Source of the DNA: an uncultured Lachnospiraceae bacterium
GTDB taxonomy: Bacteria; Bacillota; Clostridia; Lachnospirales; Lachnospiraceae
DNA: 64,000 bases
Reading direction: 5' to 3'
NCBI GenBank assembly: GCA_947632555.1
Contig: CANRPU010000005.1
Span: forward strand, 1-64,000
Part shown: piece by piece, positions 52,886 to 60,496 of the stretch
Numbering within the stretch: the stretch's first letter is position 1
How the letters are laid out: the number at the start of each line of letters is the position of its first letter
Made by a program: the position numbers and the translations under genes
The notes under the pieces: model-generated
Databases searched by the model: none
What the model was told of the DNA's origin: nothing
The model's input: the letters and a program-made list of their open reading frames with translations, nothing else

Positions 52886-52932
52886 CTCTTCCCTCATTCC
52901 GCCGCCAAGCGGCATACTTGATCCCTCAATTT

Positions 52933-52962
52933 ATTATAACCATGCCCCGCTCTATTTTGCAA
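52933..52962 (-). promoter_or_regulatory. Promoter of the HD domain gene
   Basis: On the minus strand TTGCAA (52957-52962) and TATAAT (52933-52938) with an 18-bp spacer. Confidence 0.65.
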
Positions 52963-53003
52963 GCGGCAGAATAGAGCGCCGTCAATCGGGACAGGCTTTC
53001 ATA

Positions 53004-53022
53004 CGTAGTATTAAAAACTACG
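53004..53022. promoter_or_regulatory. Inverted repeat upstream of the degV promoter
   Basis: CGTAGT (53004-53009) and ACTACG (53017-53022) are separated by 7 bp and end eight bases before the -35 of the DegV gene. It could be an activator or repressor site; nothing more supports it. Confidence 0.3.
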
Positions 53023-53029
53023 AAAAGTG

Positions 53030-53058
53030 TTTACAATCAACACGAGATGTATTACAAT
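53030..53058 (+). promoter_or_regulatory. Promoter of the DegV family gene
   Basis: TTTACA (53030-53035) and TACAAT (53053-53058) with a 17-bp spacer, 32 bp upstream of the start codon. Confidence 0.7.
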
Positions 53059-53090
53059 AGAGTAAAATAAATCAGAGAAAGAGGCTTATT

Positions 53091-53999
53091 ATGGATTATC
53101 AGATTATTTCCGACGGTTCCTGTGACCTGCCCCCTGAGCTGGTAAAGGAAAAAAACATTATAGTCGTTCCTTTTTATGTATCCTTCGATGACAAGCATTA
53201 TCAAAAGGAAACAGCGGAGATGAGCGTACGGGATTTTTATGAGGAAATGGTGCAGAATCCCAAGGTCTTCCCCAAATCCTCCATGCCTTCCACACAGGAT
53301 TACGCGGACGTTTTCCTGCCTATCGCCAAAAAAGGCATACCCATCATCTGCATCTGCATCACCACCAAATTCAGCGGTTCCATGCAGTCGGCCCTGACCG
53401 CCAGGGACATGGTGGTGGAAGAATGTCCTGAGGCCAGGATCACCGTCATAGACGCTACCGTGAATACGGTGCTGCAGGGACAATACGTTCTGGAGGCCGC
53501 CAGGATGCAGGCTGCCGGCTGGGACTATGACGCCGTGGTAGAGCGGCTCGAAACCATTAAATCGACCGGGCGTATCTTTTTTACCGTGGGCAATATCGAA
53601 TACCTCAAGCACGGCGGACGCATCGGTAAACTTTCCGGTCTTGCGGGTTCCATTCTGGGAATACGGCCTATGATCACGTTAAAAGAAGGCGAGATCTTTC
53701 CTTCCGGCATCACGAGAAGCCGCAAAAAATCTCTGGAGAAAATACTGGAACTGCTTTCCGCCTATCTGGACGAAAACGGCAGAGATATAAGTAAATACAG
53801 TCTTTCCATAGGTTTCGGTTATGACAAAGAAGAGGCGGAAGTCTTTCGGACCGCCGCGCTCTCCTATCTCAATGAAAACTATAATTGTACGCCTGCTCTC
53901 ACGACAGCAGACCTTCCTCTCTATCAGATAGGCGCCGCCATCAGTGTGCACACCGGCCCCTATCCTTTGGGCTTCGGCATTATCGAGAAGGCTTTTTAA
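53091..53999 (+). CDS. DegV family fatty-acid-binding protein
   Basis: Protein of 302 residues. DegV/FakB proteins bind a fatty acid for phosphorylation by FakA, feeding exogenous acids into phospholipids. Family marks are YQIISDGSCDLPPELV (binding-site Ser in the SxSxxDL-like motif), FPKSSMPSTQDYADVF, ICITTKFSGSMQSALTARDMV and VGNIEYLKHGGRIGKLSGLAGSILGIRPMI. The C-terminus ends HTGPYPLGFGIIEK. AAAGAGG precedes the ATG. It overlaps the convergent greA by 4 bp. FakA is not in the window. Confidence 0.93.
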   Translation: MDYQIISDGSCDLPPELVKEKNIIVVPFYVSFDDKHYQKETAEMSVRDFYEEMVQNPKVFPKSSMPSTQDYADVFLPIAKKGIPIICICITTKFSGSMQSALTARDMVVEECPEARITVIDATVNTVLQGQYVLEAARMQAAGWDYDAVVERLETIKSTGRIFFTVGNIEYLKHGGRIGKLSGLAGSILGIRPMITLKEGEIFPSGITRSRKKSLEKILELLSAYLDENGRDISKYSLSIGFGYDKEEAEVFRTAALSYLNENYNCTPALTTADLPLYQIGAAISVHTGPYPLGFGIIEKAF

Positions 54000-54499
54000 A
54001 AACTTCTGAGCTTGTCGCTCCCGTCGTCCACCGTATTTTCTATCTTCAGGACCTTTACGTCGTAGGCCACGCTTTCGCTGACCTGTACATGCACGATATC
54101 CCCCTCCTTATGGCCAAGCAGCGCTTTGCCCAGGGGGGATTCGTTGCTGATAAGCCCTTCCAGTGAATTTCCCCTTACCGTAGTCACGATCTTATAGACT
54201 TCCCTGCTTTTATCTTCACAGAATTCCACCGTCACGGTATTGTTCAATCCCACTTCGTCCTCCGCGGAAGCATCGGAGATCACCTCCGCGGTACGGATCA
54301 TACGCTCCAGGAAGCGGATGCGGCTTTCATTTTTGTTTTTCTCTCTTTTTGCCGCGTGATATTCAAAATTTTCACTCAAGTCCCCATGCGCCCTGGCTTC
54401 CTTTACCGATTCCAGCAGCCTGGGGCGCTCCACCAGCCTGCGATGCTCAATTTCTTCTTCCATGCGCCGGATATCGCTCTCCGTCAACTTATCATGCAT
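53996..54499 (-). CDS. greA: Transcription elongation factor GreA
   Basis: Stimulates transcript cleavage by backtracked RNA polymerase; 167 residues. The N-terminal coiled coil spans about residues 1-80 and includes the conserved tip region HGDLSENFEYHAAKREK, whose acidic residues reach the polymerase active site; the FKBP-like C-terminal domain has YKIVTTVRGNSLEGLISNESPLGKALLGHKEGDIV. AGGA lies upstream of the ATG. It follows htpG by 27 bp and is probably co-transcribed with it, which would put greA partly under heat-shock control. Confidence 0.94.
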   Translation of the reverse strand: MHDKLTESDIRRMEEEIEHRRLVERPRLLESVKEARAHGDLSENFEYHAAKREKNKNESRIRFLERMIRTAEVISDASAEDEVGLNNTVTVEFCEDKSREVYKIVTTVRGNSLEGLISNESPLGKALLGHKEGDIVHVQVSESVAYDVKVLKIENTVDDGSDKLRSF

Positions 54500-54526
54500 T
54501 GGTCCTGTTCTCCGTTCTACTTTCCG

Positions 54527-56602
54527 TTATTTCGCGAGAAGCAGCATGATCTCGTTGCTCCTGGCAATAAACTTTGTCATGTCTTCCGGGCTTAAAGGCG
54601 CGTGCTGCAGCTTCGCCAGATCATAGAGCTGCTCGCATATCATCTGCACATGCTCACCGTCCTGATGTGCCGTTACATACTGCACCAGAGGATGGCTGGC
54701 ATTTAAGATCAGCGTTTCGCCCTCCGTTCCGAAGTTCCCCATTCCCATGCCGTTCATGGAGTACATCTTCATCATATCCTGCATACGGCGGCTTTCCTCG
54801 GAAAGGGTAAGCAGGGAAGAAATCTTTTTGTTCTTTAATTTCTCCACTTTTACTTCCAGTTTGTCTTTCTTTAACGCCTTCTTCATCAGCTTGGCGATCC
54901 CTTCCGCCTGCGCCTGCATCTCCTCGGCCGCCTTCTTGGAAGTTTTGGATTTGAAAGTATCCGTCAGATCCGCATCGATCCTCTGGAATTTGATCCCCTC
55001 ATTCTTGGATTCCAGCTGGGAAATAAACGGCTGGTCAATATTGTGGGTCAGGATCACCGCATCCATCTTGGCCGCCCGGAACATATTGATATACTGGCTC
55101 TGCTGCTGTTCGTCCGTCACATAGTAGATCGTCTTTTCCTTCTTCTCTTCCGCTTCCTGTTCTTCTCCGGCTTCTTCCGCCTCTTCTCCGCTTCCCTCTT
55201 CGGTCACCACTTCCGCTTCCACTTTATTGCCGCTCTCGTCCACGGCGTTTTCTTCCGCTTCTTCGGTATCCGTTTTGTTGATCTCCAGGCATTCCGGCAG
55301 CGTCATATATACTCCGTCCAGATTCTTAAAGAGGATATAATCCGTCATCTTCTCGCAGAATTTATCATCCTTCAGGCAGCCGAATTTAATAAAAGGACTG
55401 ATATCGTCCCAGTATTTCTCATATTCCTCTTTTTCCGTTTTGCACATTCCGGCCAGTTTGTCCGCCACCTTCTTGCTGATGTACTCGGAGATCTTCTTTA
55501 CGAAACCGTCATTCTGCAAAGCGCTTCTGGACACATTCAGCGGCAGGTCGGGACAGTCGATAACGCCCTTCAAAAGCATCAGGAACTCCGGAATGACCTC
55601 TTTGATATTGTCGGCGATAAAGACCTGATTGTTGTAGAGCTTGATGACGCCTTCAATGGACTCGTACTCCATATTGATCTTGGGGAAATAAAGGATCCCC
55701 TTCAAGTTAAAAGGATAGTCCATGTTCAGATGGATCCAGAAAAGCGGCTCCTTATAATCCTGGAACACCTTCCTGTAAAATTCCAGATATTCTTCCTTCG
55801 TGCACTCGCTGGGATTTTTCATCCACAGCGGATTGGTATTGTTCAGCAGTTCAGGGCGCTTTACGATCTTCAGCTTTTCCGGATCCCCTTCCTTTTCCGG
55901 CGCGATGGTTTCCACCACCGTATCCGTATCCAGCTTTTCATCCGCCTTGATCGTCTGGGTATCCTTGGTATCCGCCTTGCTCAGATAGATTTCCGTAGGC
56001 ATAAAGGAACAGTACTTCCTGATGACCTCACCGGCCTTGTACTCATTGCAGAACTCCAGACAGTCATCCATCAAAAACAGGGTAATGGTGGTGCCCACCT
56101 CACTCCTGCTGCCGTCTTCCATGGAAAATTCCGTGCCGCCGTCGCATTCCCAGTGCACAGCCTTCGCTCCCTCTTTGTAGGAAAGCGTATCAATATGCAC
56201 CTCTTCCGCTACCATAAACGCGGAATAGAAGCCCAGTCCGAAATGGCCGATGATCTGGTCCGCGTTACTCTTGTCCTTATACTTTTCCAGAAAATCAGCC
56301 GCGCCGGAAAAAGCGATCTGGTTGATATACTCTTCCACTTCGTCCGCCGTCATGCCCAGGCCATTGTCCTGAAAAGTCAGGGTCTTCTTTTCCGGATTCA
56401 CGATCACGTCTATTCTAGGTCTGTAGCCCTCAGGCAGAGTATACTCTCCCATCATGTCCAGCTTTTTCAGCTTCGTAATGGCATCGCAGCCATTGGAGAT
56501 CAATTCCCTGTAAAAAATATCGTGGTCGGAATAGAGCCACTTTTTGATAATGGGAAAAATATTTTCGCTGTTGATCGATAAGCTACCTGTTTTTGCTGCC
56601 AT
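54527..56602 (-). CDS. htpG: Molecular chaperone HtpG (Hsp90)
   Basis: Bacterial Hsp90 of 691 residues. The GHKL ATPase domain has ELISNGCDAITKL, FQDNGLGMTADEV and IGHFGLGFYSAFMVAEEV; the middle and dimerisation domains follow. Between middle and C-terminal domains (about residues 440-490) is an acidic low-complexity stretch (EEAEENAVDESG, EEGSGEEAEEAGEEQ) that most bacterial HtpG proteins lack. The ATG at 56602 is eight bases after GAGGAAG. A CIRCE element at 56718-56744 indicates HrcA repression, unlike Bacillus subtilis htpG. greA follows in the same direction. Confidence 0.96.
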   Translation of the reverse strand: MAAKTGSLSINSENIFPIIKKWLYSDHDIFYRELISNGCDAITKLKKLDMMGEYTLPEGYRPRIDVIVNPEKKTLTFQDNGLGMTADEVEEYINQIAFSGAADFLEKYKDKSNADQIIGHFGLGFYSAFMVAEEVHIDTLSYKEGAKAVHWECDGGTEFSMEDGSRSEVGTTITLFLMDDCLEFCNEYKAGEVIRKYCSFMPTEIYLSKADTKDTQTIKADEKLDTDTVVETIAPEKEGDPEKLKIVKRPELLNNTNPLWMKNPSECTKEEYLEFYRKVFQDYKEPLFWIHLNMDYPFNLKGILYFPKINMEYESIEGVIKLYNNQVFIADNIKEVIPEFLMLLKGVIDCPDLPLNVSRSALQNDGFVKKISEYISKKVADKLAGMCKTEKEEYEKYWDDISPFIKFGCLKDDKFCEKMTDYILFKNLDGVYMTLPECLEINKTDTEEAEENAVDESGNKVEAEVVTEEGSGEEAEEAGEEQEAEEKKEKTIYYVTDEQQQSQYINMFRAAKMDAVILTHNIDQPFISQLESKNEGIKFQRIDADLTDTFKSKTSKKAAEEMQAQAEGIAKLMKKALKKDKLEVKVEKLKNKKISSLLTLSEESRRMQDMMKMYSMNGMGMGNFGTEGETLILNASHPLVQYVTAHQDGEHVQMICEQLYDLAKLQHAPLSPEDMTKFIARSNEIMLLLAK

Positions 56603-56681
56603 AAAATCCACTTCCTCTTTCCTGTTTTTCTTTCTTGCTTTTCTTTCTTGCTTTCCTGGTTATGTTTCGTTCCTGTGATTC

Positions 56682-56710
56682 ATTTTAGTGCGTTCCCTTT
56701 TAGAAGTCAA
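56682..56710 (-). promoter_or_regulatory. Promoter P2 of htpG
   Basis: On the minus strand TTGACT (56705-56710) and TAAAAT (56682-56687) with a 17-bp spacer, downstream of the CIRCE element by 7 bp. Confidence 0.65.
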
Positions 56711-56717
56711 CAAAAAT

Positions 56718-56744
56718 TTAGCACTCATTTCCGATGAGTGCTAA
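56718..56744. promoter_or_regulatory. CIRCE element (HrcA operator)
   Basis: TTAGCACTC, nine bases, GAGTGCTAA: a perfect match to the HrcA-binding consensus. It lies between two candidate htpG promoters. No other heat-shock gene of the HrcA regulon is in the window. Confidence 0.93.
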
Positions 56745-56772
56745 TAATCTTTGGAAAATCCCCATTTTTCAA
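56744..56772 (-). promoter_or_regulatory. Promoter P1 of htpG, abutting CIRCE
   Basis: On the minus strand TTGAAA (56767-56772) and GATTAT (56744-56749), 17 bp apart. CIRCE begins at the end of this -10, the classic position for HrcA repression at the transcription start. Confidence 0.5.
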
Positions 56773-56817
56773 GGTTTCCACAATTCTAAAATTTTTGTAA
56801 ATTGCGCTGTTCCCCCA

Positions 56818-57891
56818 TCAGTCCGGCGGAAAGTATTCATTATATACATCAAAAAAATTCTTGGTAGTCACGTCATCATCATGCAGAAAAGCTACCTGGT
56901 CCCAGAGTTCCTGGTTCAGCTGCCGGGTCAGGGAATTTACAAATACGTCATATTCCTCCCCAAATACTTCCTTTTTCCGCTCCTCCACGATCTTCAGCTT
57001 GTTCTGGTCGGTTTCCTCCCGGTCAAAGGTATTGATGCATTTGATGATATGATAGCCGTACTCATCTTCCACGATCCCGCTTATCTCATTATTGCCCAGG
57101 TTAAAGGCGGCCTCCTCAAAAGCCTCCGTCATTTCCCCCTTGCGGAAGGAATAGGACGCTACGTTGTCCTCGCTGTAGCGCTCGATCAGCTCTTCAAAAG
57201 TATAGGTTCCGTCCATGGCGCAGGCATAGGCCTCCGCCGCTCTGGCGTAGGCGGCTTCCCTGGCGCTCTCGGAATAAGCCACCCGCTCTCCCCGCCCGTC
57301 CACGGTATAGGTTTTGATCAGAATGTGCTGCACCGTGATAGTCCGGGCCTCGTCATCGCTGATCTCCGGATTGATGTCCTTTATGATATGGGCGTATACT
57401 TTTTCTGCCAGCGCGTATTCCCCGTAATACTCCGCTATCATTTCAGGCGTTACACCCAAAAGCTCTTTCTCCGTATCGTTGAGGGATGCATAGTAAACGG
57501 CCGCGGCCTGCTGTACCCTTTCCAGCTCTTCCCCGGACAGCTCCACCTCCAGGGATCTGGCCAGCAGGTTCAGGGATTTTATCTGCGCAATCCTGGCCAG
57601 TACCATTTCCTTGACATTTTCCTCCAGTGTCACGCCGTCCAGGCTGACGCTCCAGATCTCTTCCCCATAGACCTCTTCGTACTGATTCTGTAAGGTGGTC
57701 AGATATACCATCACTTCCGGCAGGCGGCAGGAGGCGTCCTCTATCCGGAACACCTCATCGTCCAAAAAGCCGGTGGTGAGCACCACTCTGGTTTTCGCGT
57801 TCTCCCCGCCGCAGGCGCAGAGGGAGAGCGATACGCAGGCGCAAAGCAATACCGCCAGGCACGCCGCTCCACATTTTTTTCTGTAATCCAT
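56818..57891 (-). CDS. PrsA-like parvulin foldase lipoprotein
   Basis: Exported peptidyl-prolyl isomerase of 357 residues anchored as a lipoprotein: signal peptide CLAVLLCACVSLSLCAC with the modified Cys at about 27. The middle has a SurA/PrsA-type helical chaperone region (~50-170). The parvulin domain is RTITVQHILIKTY...FEELIERYSEDNV...GEMTEAFEEAAFNLGNNEISGIVEDEYGYHIIKCI (~180-290). Acts on proteins folding after secretion. GAGAAAGG precedes the ATG. Lies downstream of ilvE, separated by a terminator, and upstream of htpG. Confidence 0.88.
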   Translation of the reverse strand: MDYRKKCGAACLAVLLCACVSLSLCACGGENAKTRVVLTTGFLDDEVFRIEDASCRLPEVMVYLTTLQNQYEEVYGEEIWSVSLDGVTLEENVKEMVLARIAQIKSLNLLARSLEVELSGEELERVQQAAAVYYASLNDTEKELLGVTPEMIAEYYGEYALAEKVYAHIIKDINPEISDDEARTITVQHILIKTYTVDGRGERVAYSESAREAAYARAAEAYACAMDGTYTFEELIERYSEDNVASYSFRKGEMTEAFEEAAFNLGNNEISGIVEDEYGYHIIKCINTFDREETDQNKLKIVEERKKEVFGEEYDVFVNSLTRQLNQELWDQVAFLHDDDVTTKNFFDVYNEYFPPD

Positions 57892-57938
57892 ACAGCCTTT
57901 CTCATATCCTTTCCGGACAAAAGCCCTTCCGGCCGGTT

Positions 57939-57974
57939 AAAAATATCCCGCAGGACATTCTTTCCTGCGGGATA
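57939..57974 (-). terminator. Intrinsic terminator after ilvE
   Basis: TATCCCGCAGGA (57944-57955) and TCCTGCGGGATA (57963-57974) form a perfect 12-bp stem with a 7-nt loop; on the minus strand it is followed by TTTTT. Confidence 0.88.
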
Positions 57975-57989
57975 AGACAAACGCGCCTT

Positions 57990-59015
57990 TTACGCGATCA
58001 CATGGATCCATCCTTTGGGCGCTTCCAGACGTCCCATCTGGATGCCGGTGAGCGTATCGTACAGTTTCTTTGTTACAGGGCCCATTTCACTCATACCGCT
58101 GGGCAGGCAGATTTCCGTACCGTGATCCACGATCCGGCCTACGGGAGAGATCACGGCGGCCGTACCGCAGAGGCCGCATTCCGCCATATCCTTCAGTTCT
58201 TCCTTGAAGACCTCCCTCTCTTCCACTTCCAGTCCCAGATATTCCTTCGCCACATGCAGCAGAGAGCGTCTGGTAATGGAAGGCAGGATGCTGTCCGATT
58301 TCGGAGTTACGATTTTGCCGTCTTTCGTCACGAAGAGGAAGTTGGCTCCTCCCGTTTCCTCCACCTTGGTCCTGGTCGCGGGATCCAGATACATATTCTC
58401 ATCATAGCCCTCCTGATGGGCCGTTACAATGGCATGCAGGCTCATGGCATAATTTAAACCTGCCTTGATGTTGCCGGTACCGTGGGGCGCCGCGCGGTCA
58501 AAGTCACTGACTCTTATGGTCAACGGCTTTACCCCGCCCTTAAAATACGGGCCTACGGGAGTACAGAAGATACGGAATTGATACTCGTCAGCGGGTTTTA
58601 CACCGATCACGGGATTGATCCCGAACATATACGGTCTGATATAAAGAGTGGCGCCGGAGCCGTAGGGGGGCACGTAAGCCGCGTTGGCTTCCACCACCGC
58701 GGACACCGCTTCCACAAATCTTCCTTTGTCAAATACAGGCATTTCCAGCCGTTTCGCGGAGCTTTCCAGCCTTTCCGCGTTCAGGTCCGGCCTGAACGTC
58801 ACGATATGCCCGTCCTGAGTTGTGTATGCCTTCAGTCCTTCAAATACGGTCTGGGCATACTGCAGCACGCCGGCGCACTCGCTCATCGTGATATTGGGAT
58901 CATCGATCAGCGCGCCCTCGTCCCATGCGCCGTTCTGAAAATTGGACACATATCTTTTATCGGTCTGTACATAACCGAACCCCAGATTGGCCCAATCTAT
59001 ATTCTTTTTTTCCAT
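57990..59015 (-). CDS. ilvE: Branched-chain amino acid aminotransferase
   Basis: PLP enzyme of 341 residues that catalyses the last step of leucine, isoleucine and valine synthesis and the first of their breakdown. Fold-type IV motifs: VFEGLKAYTTQDG, RPYMFGINPVIGV, the Schiff-base Lys184 in GTGNIKAGLNYAMS, and KVEETGGANFLFV with the conserved Glu and Asn. The ATG at 59015 has AAGGA upstream; a TTG six bases earlier is possible. A monocistronic unit: promoter at 59097-59125, terminator at 57939-57974. The promoter spacer holds an 18-bp palindrome. Confidence 0.95.
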   Translation of the reverse strand: MEKKNIDWANLGFGYVQTDKRYVSNFQNGAWDEGALIDDPNITMSECAGVLQYAQTVFEGLKAYTTQDGHIVTFRPDLNAERLESSAKRLEMPVFDKGRFVEAVSAVVEANAAYVPPYGSGATLYIRPYMFGINPVIGVKPADEYQFRIFCTPVGPYFKGGVKPLTIRVSDFDRAAPHGTGNIKAGLNYAMSLHAIVTAHQEGYDENMYLDPATRTKVEETGGANFLFVTKDGKIVTPKSDSILPSITRRSLLHVAKEYLGLEVEEREVFKEELKDMAECGLCGTAAVISPVGRIVDHGTEICLPSGMSEMGPVTKKLYDTLTGIQMGRLEAPKGWIHVIA

Positions 59016-59047
59016 GCTCAACGCTTCCTTTCCCTTTAGGCTTTATC

Positions 59048-59080
59048 ATGTATCTCCAATACAATGTATCTTCGATACAT
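59048..59080. promoter_or_regulatory. Repeated ATGTATC motifs in the ilvE leader
   Basis: ATGTATC occurs at 59048-59054 and 59064-59070, 16 bp apart, and its inverse GATACAT at 59074-59080, the last two forming a 7-bp inverted repeat around TTC. They lie just downstream of the ilvE -10, in the initially transcribed region. Confidence 0.45.
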
Positions 59081-59096
59081 GTGTAAGTTTTTATAC

Positions 59097-59125
59097 ATTA
59101 TGGTACTTTTTGGCCAAAAAGTCAA
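59097..59125 (-). promoter_or_regulatory. Promoter of ilvE
   Basis: On the minus strand TTGACT (59120-59125) and CATAAT (59097-59102) with a 17-bp spacer. Confidence 0.65.
59105..59122. promoter_or_regulatory. 18-bp perfect palindrome in the ilvE promoter
   Basis: ACTTTTTGGCCAAAAAGT reads the same on both strands and fills the spacer and part of the -35 of the ilvE promoter. Bound protein would block transcription. It does not match the CodY or ArgR consensus I know. Confidence 0.65.
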
Positions 59126-59154
59126 CACTTTTACGTGATGAATCATTAAAGCAA

Positions 59155-59637
59155 TCAACGCCTGTATGTCCTGAAATAGTACGTGATATCAAAATAGGTC
59201 TGCTCGTCGCTTTCTTCCGTCAGCTTCCAGCCGTTCTTTTCCAGATCCTCCAGATAGACGTCGGCTTCATAGGATTTTTCCACCATGGCCACATAAGCGG
59301 TATCGCAGGCCGGCAGAAGCTGGCGGTACACGCTGGCTCCGCCGCATACAAAGACTTCTTTTTCCTGTACCCCGGCCAGTTTCTCCTTTAACGCCTCCAG
59401 GCCGCGCACGGCCTGAGCCCCCCTGACCGAAAAAGAGGAGCTGGTGGTCAGGATATAATTTTCCCGGCCATAGAGCGGCTGTCCCTGGGGCAGGGCCTGC
59501 AGCGTCTTTCTGCCCATAACGACCACGCCGCCCGCGGTCAACCGCTGCAGATAACGCCAGACTGCCGGGATCTGAACCAGCTGCCTGTCCCCCTTGCCTA
59601 TGGCCCAGTTTTCGTCCACTGTTACGATCAGATTCAT
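59155..59637 (-). CDS. folA: Dihydrofolate reductase (catalytic acid replaced by Val)
   Basis: NADPH-dependent enzyme of 160 residues regenerating tetrahydrofolate after thymidylate synthesis. The family frame is clear: MNLIVTVDENWAIGKGDRQL, the cofactor segment GGVVVMGRKTLQALPQG and FVCGGASVYRQLLPACDTAYVAMV. The conserved acidic residue after the IPA turn (Asp27 in E. coli, usually PADL or PEDL) is Val here: QIPAVWRYLQRLT. GGAGAGGA precedes the ATG. It is nine bases after thyA, whose product it must serve. The substitution is a single base change (GAC to GTC) from the usual codon, so activity is in doubt. Confidence 0.88.
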   Translation of the reverse strand: MNLIVTVDENWAIGKGDRQLVQIPAVWRYLQRLTAGGVVVMGRKTLQALPQGQPLYGRENYILTTSSSFSVRGAQAVRGLEALKEKLAGVQEKEVFVCGGASVYRQLLPACDTAYVAMVEKSYEADVYLEDLEKNGWKLTEESDEQTYFDITYYFRTYRR

Positions 59638-59646
59638 GGTCCTCTC

Positions 59647-60495
59647 CTATACCGCGATGGGAATATTCTCTATCTGGGGGCCGAATTCGTATCCCTCCAG
59701 CTTCACGTCATCCCGGGTAAACCGGTAAAAATCGTGGATATCCGGGTTGAGCAGGAAACGCGGAGCCGGTTTGGGCTCTCTGAGTATCAGTTCCTTTACA
59801 ATGGGAATATGCCTGTCATAAATATGGGCATCCGCGATCACATGCACCAGTTCTCCGGCCCGCATACCGCATACCTGAGCCAGCATATGCACCAGCACCG
59901 CGTACTGGACCACATTCCAGTTGTTGGCCGCCAGCACATCCTGGGAACGCTGGTTGAGGATCGCGTTCAGCGTCAGCTTCTCATCTCCCGCTTTCTGCGT
60001 TACATTGAAGGTCATGCTGTAAGCGCAGGGGTACAGATTCATTTCGTGCAGATCCTGATGTACGTAAATATTGGTGAGGATCCGTCTGGAAAAGGGATTG
60101 TTCTTTAAATCGTAGATCACCCTGTCCACCTGATCCATCATACCTTCTTTATATTGATGCTTTACGCCCAGCTGATAACCGTAAGCCTTCCCGATGGAGC
60201 CGTCCGAATCCGCCCATTCATCCCAGATATGGCTGTGCAGATCATGGATGTTATTGGATTTGCGCTGCCATATCCAGAGCATTTCGTCGGTGGCGCTCTT
60301 TAACGCCGTTCTGCGCAAAGTCAGGATGGGAAATTCCTCCTCCAGGTCATAGCGGTTCACCACACCGAATTTCTTGATGGTATACGCCGGGGTACCGTCC
60401 TCCCAGCGGGGACGCACTTTCTCCCCCTCCGTACTGGTCCCGTTTTCCAGAATATCCCTGCACATTTCTATAAAAACCGTATCCGCCCTGCTCAT
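59647..60495 (-). CDS. thyA: Thymidylate synthase
   Basis: Converts dUMP to dTMP with methylenetetrahydrofolate; 282 residues. The catalytic Cys157 lies in NLYPCAYSMTFNV, the phosphate-binding Arg pair in NPFSRRILTN, and the dUMP-binding segment in LNQRSQDVLAANNWNVVQYAVLVHML, with HVIADAHIYDRH near the C-terminus. The active-site context (YPCAYS rather than PPCH) marks a divergent clade found in Clostridia. The ATG at 60495 follows the MBL stop by one base, with GGGAGG upstream; a much longer upstream frame is the antisense of coding sequence and is not used. folA follows. Confidence 0.93.
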   Translation of the reverse strand: MSRADTVFIEMCRDILENGTSTEGEKVRPRWEDGTPAYTIKKFGVVNRYDLEEEFPILTLRRTALKSATDEMLWIWQRKSNNIHDLHSHIWDEWADSDGSIGKAYGYQLGVKHQYKEGMMDQVDRVIYDLKNNPFSRRILTNIYVHQDLHEMNLYPCAYSMTFNVTQKAGDEKLTLNAILNQRSQDVLAANNWNVVQYAVLVHMLAQVCGMRAGELVHVIADAHIYDRHIPIVKELILREPKPAPRFLLNPDIHDFYRFTRDDVKLEGYEFGPQIENIPIAV

Positions 60496-60496
60496 A

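Noticed and set aside
55043-56581. 512-codon plus-strand frame opposite htpG
   Set aside because: htpG is unmistakable on the minus strand; the antisense product is a His/Phe/Leu-rich shadow.
59016-59130. T-box leader or CodY site for ilvE
   Set aside because: The leader is too short for a T-box, and the palindrome does not match the AATTTTCWGAAAATT consensus.
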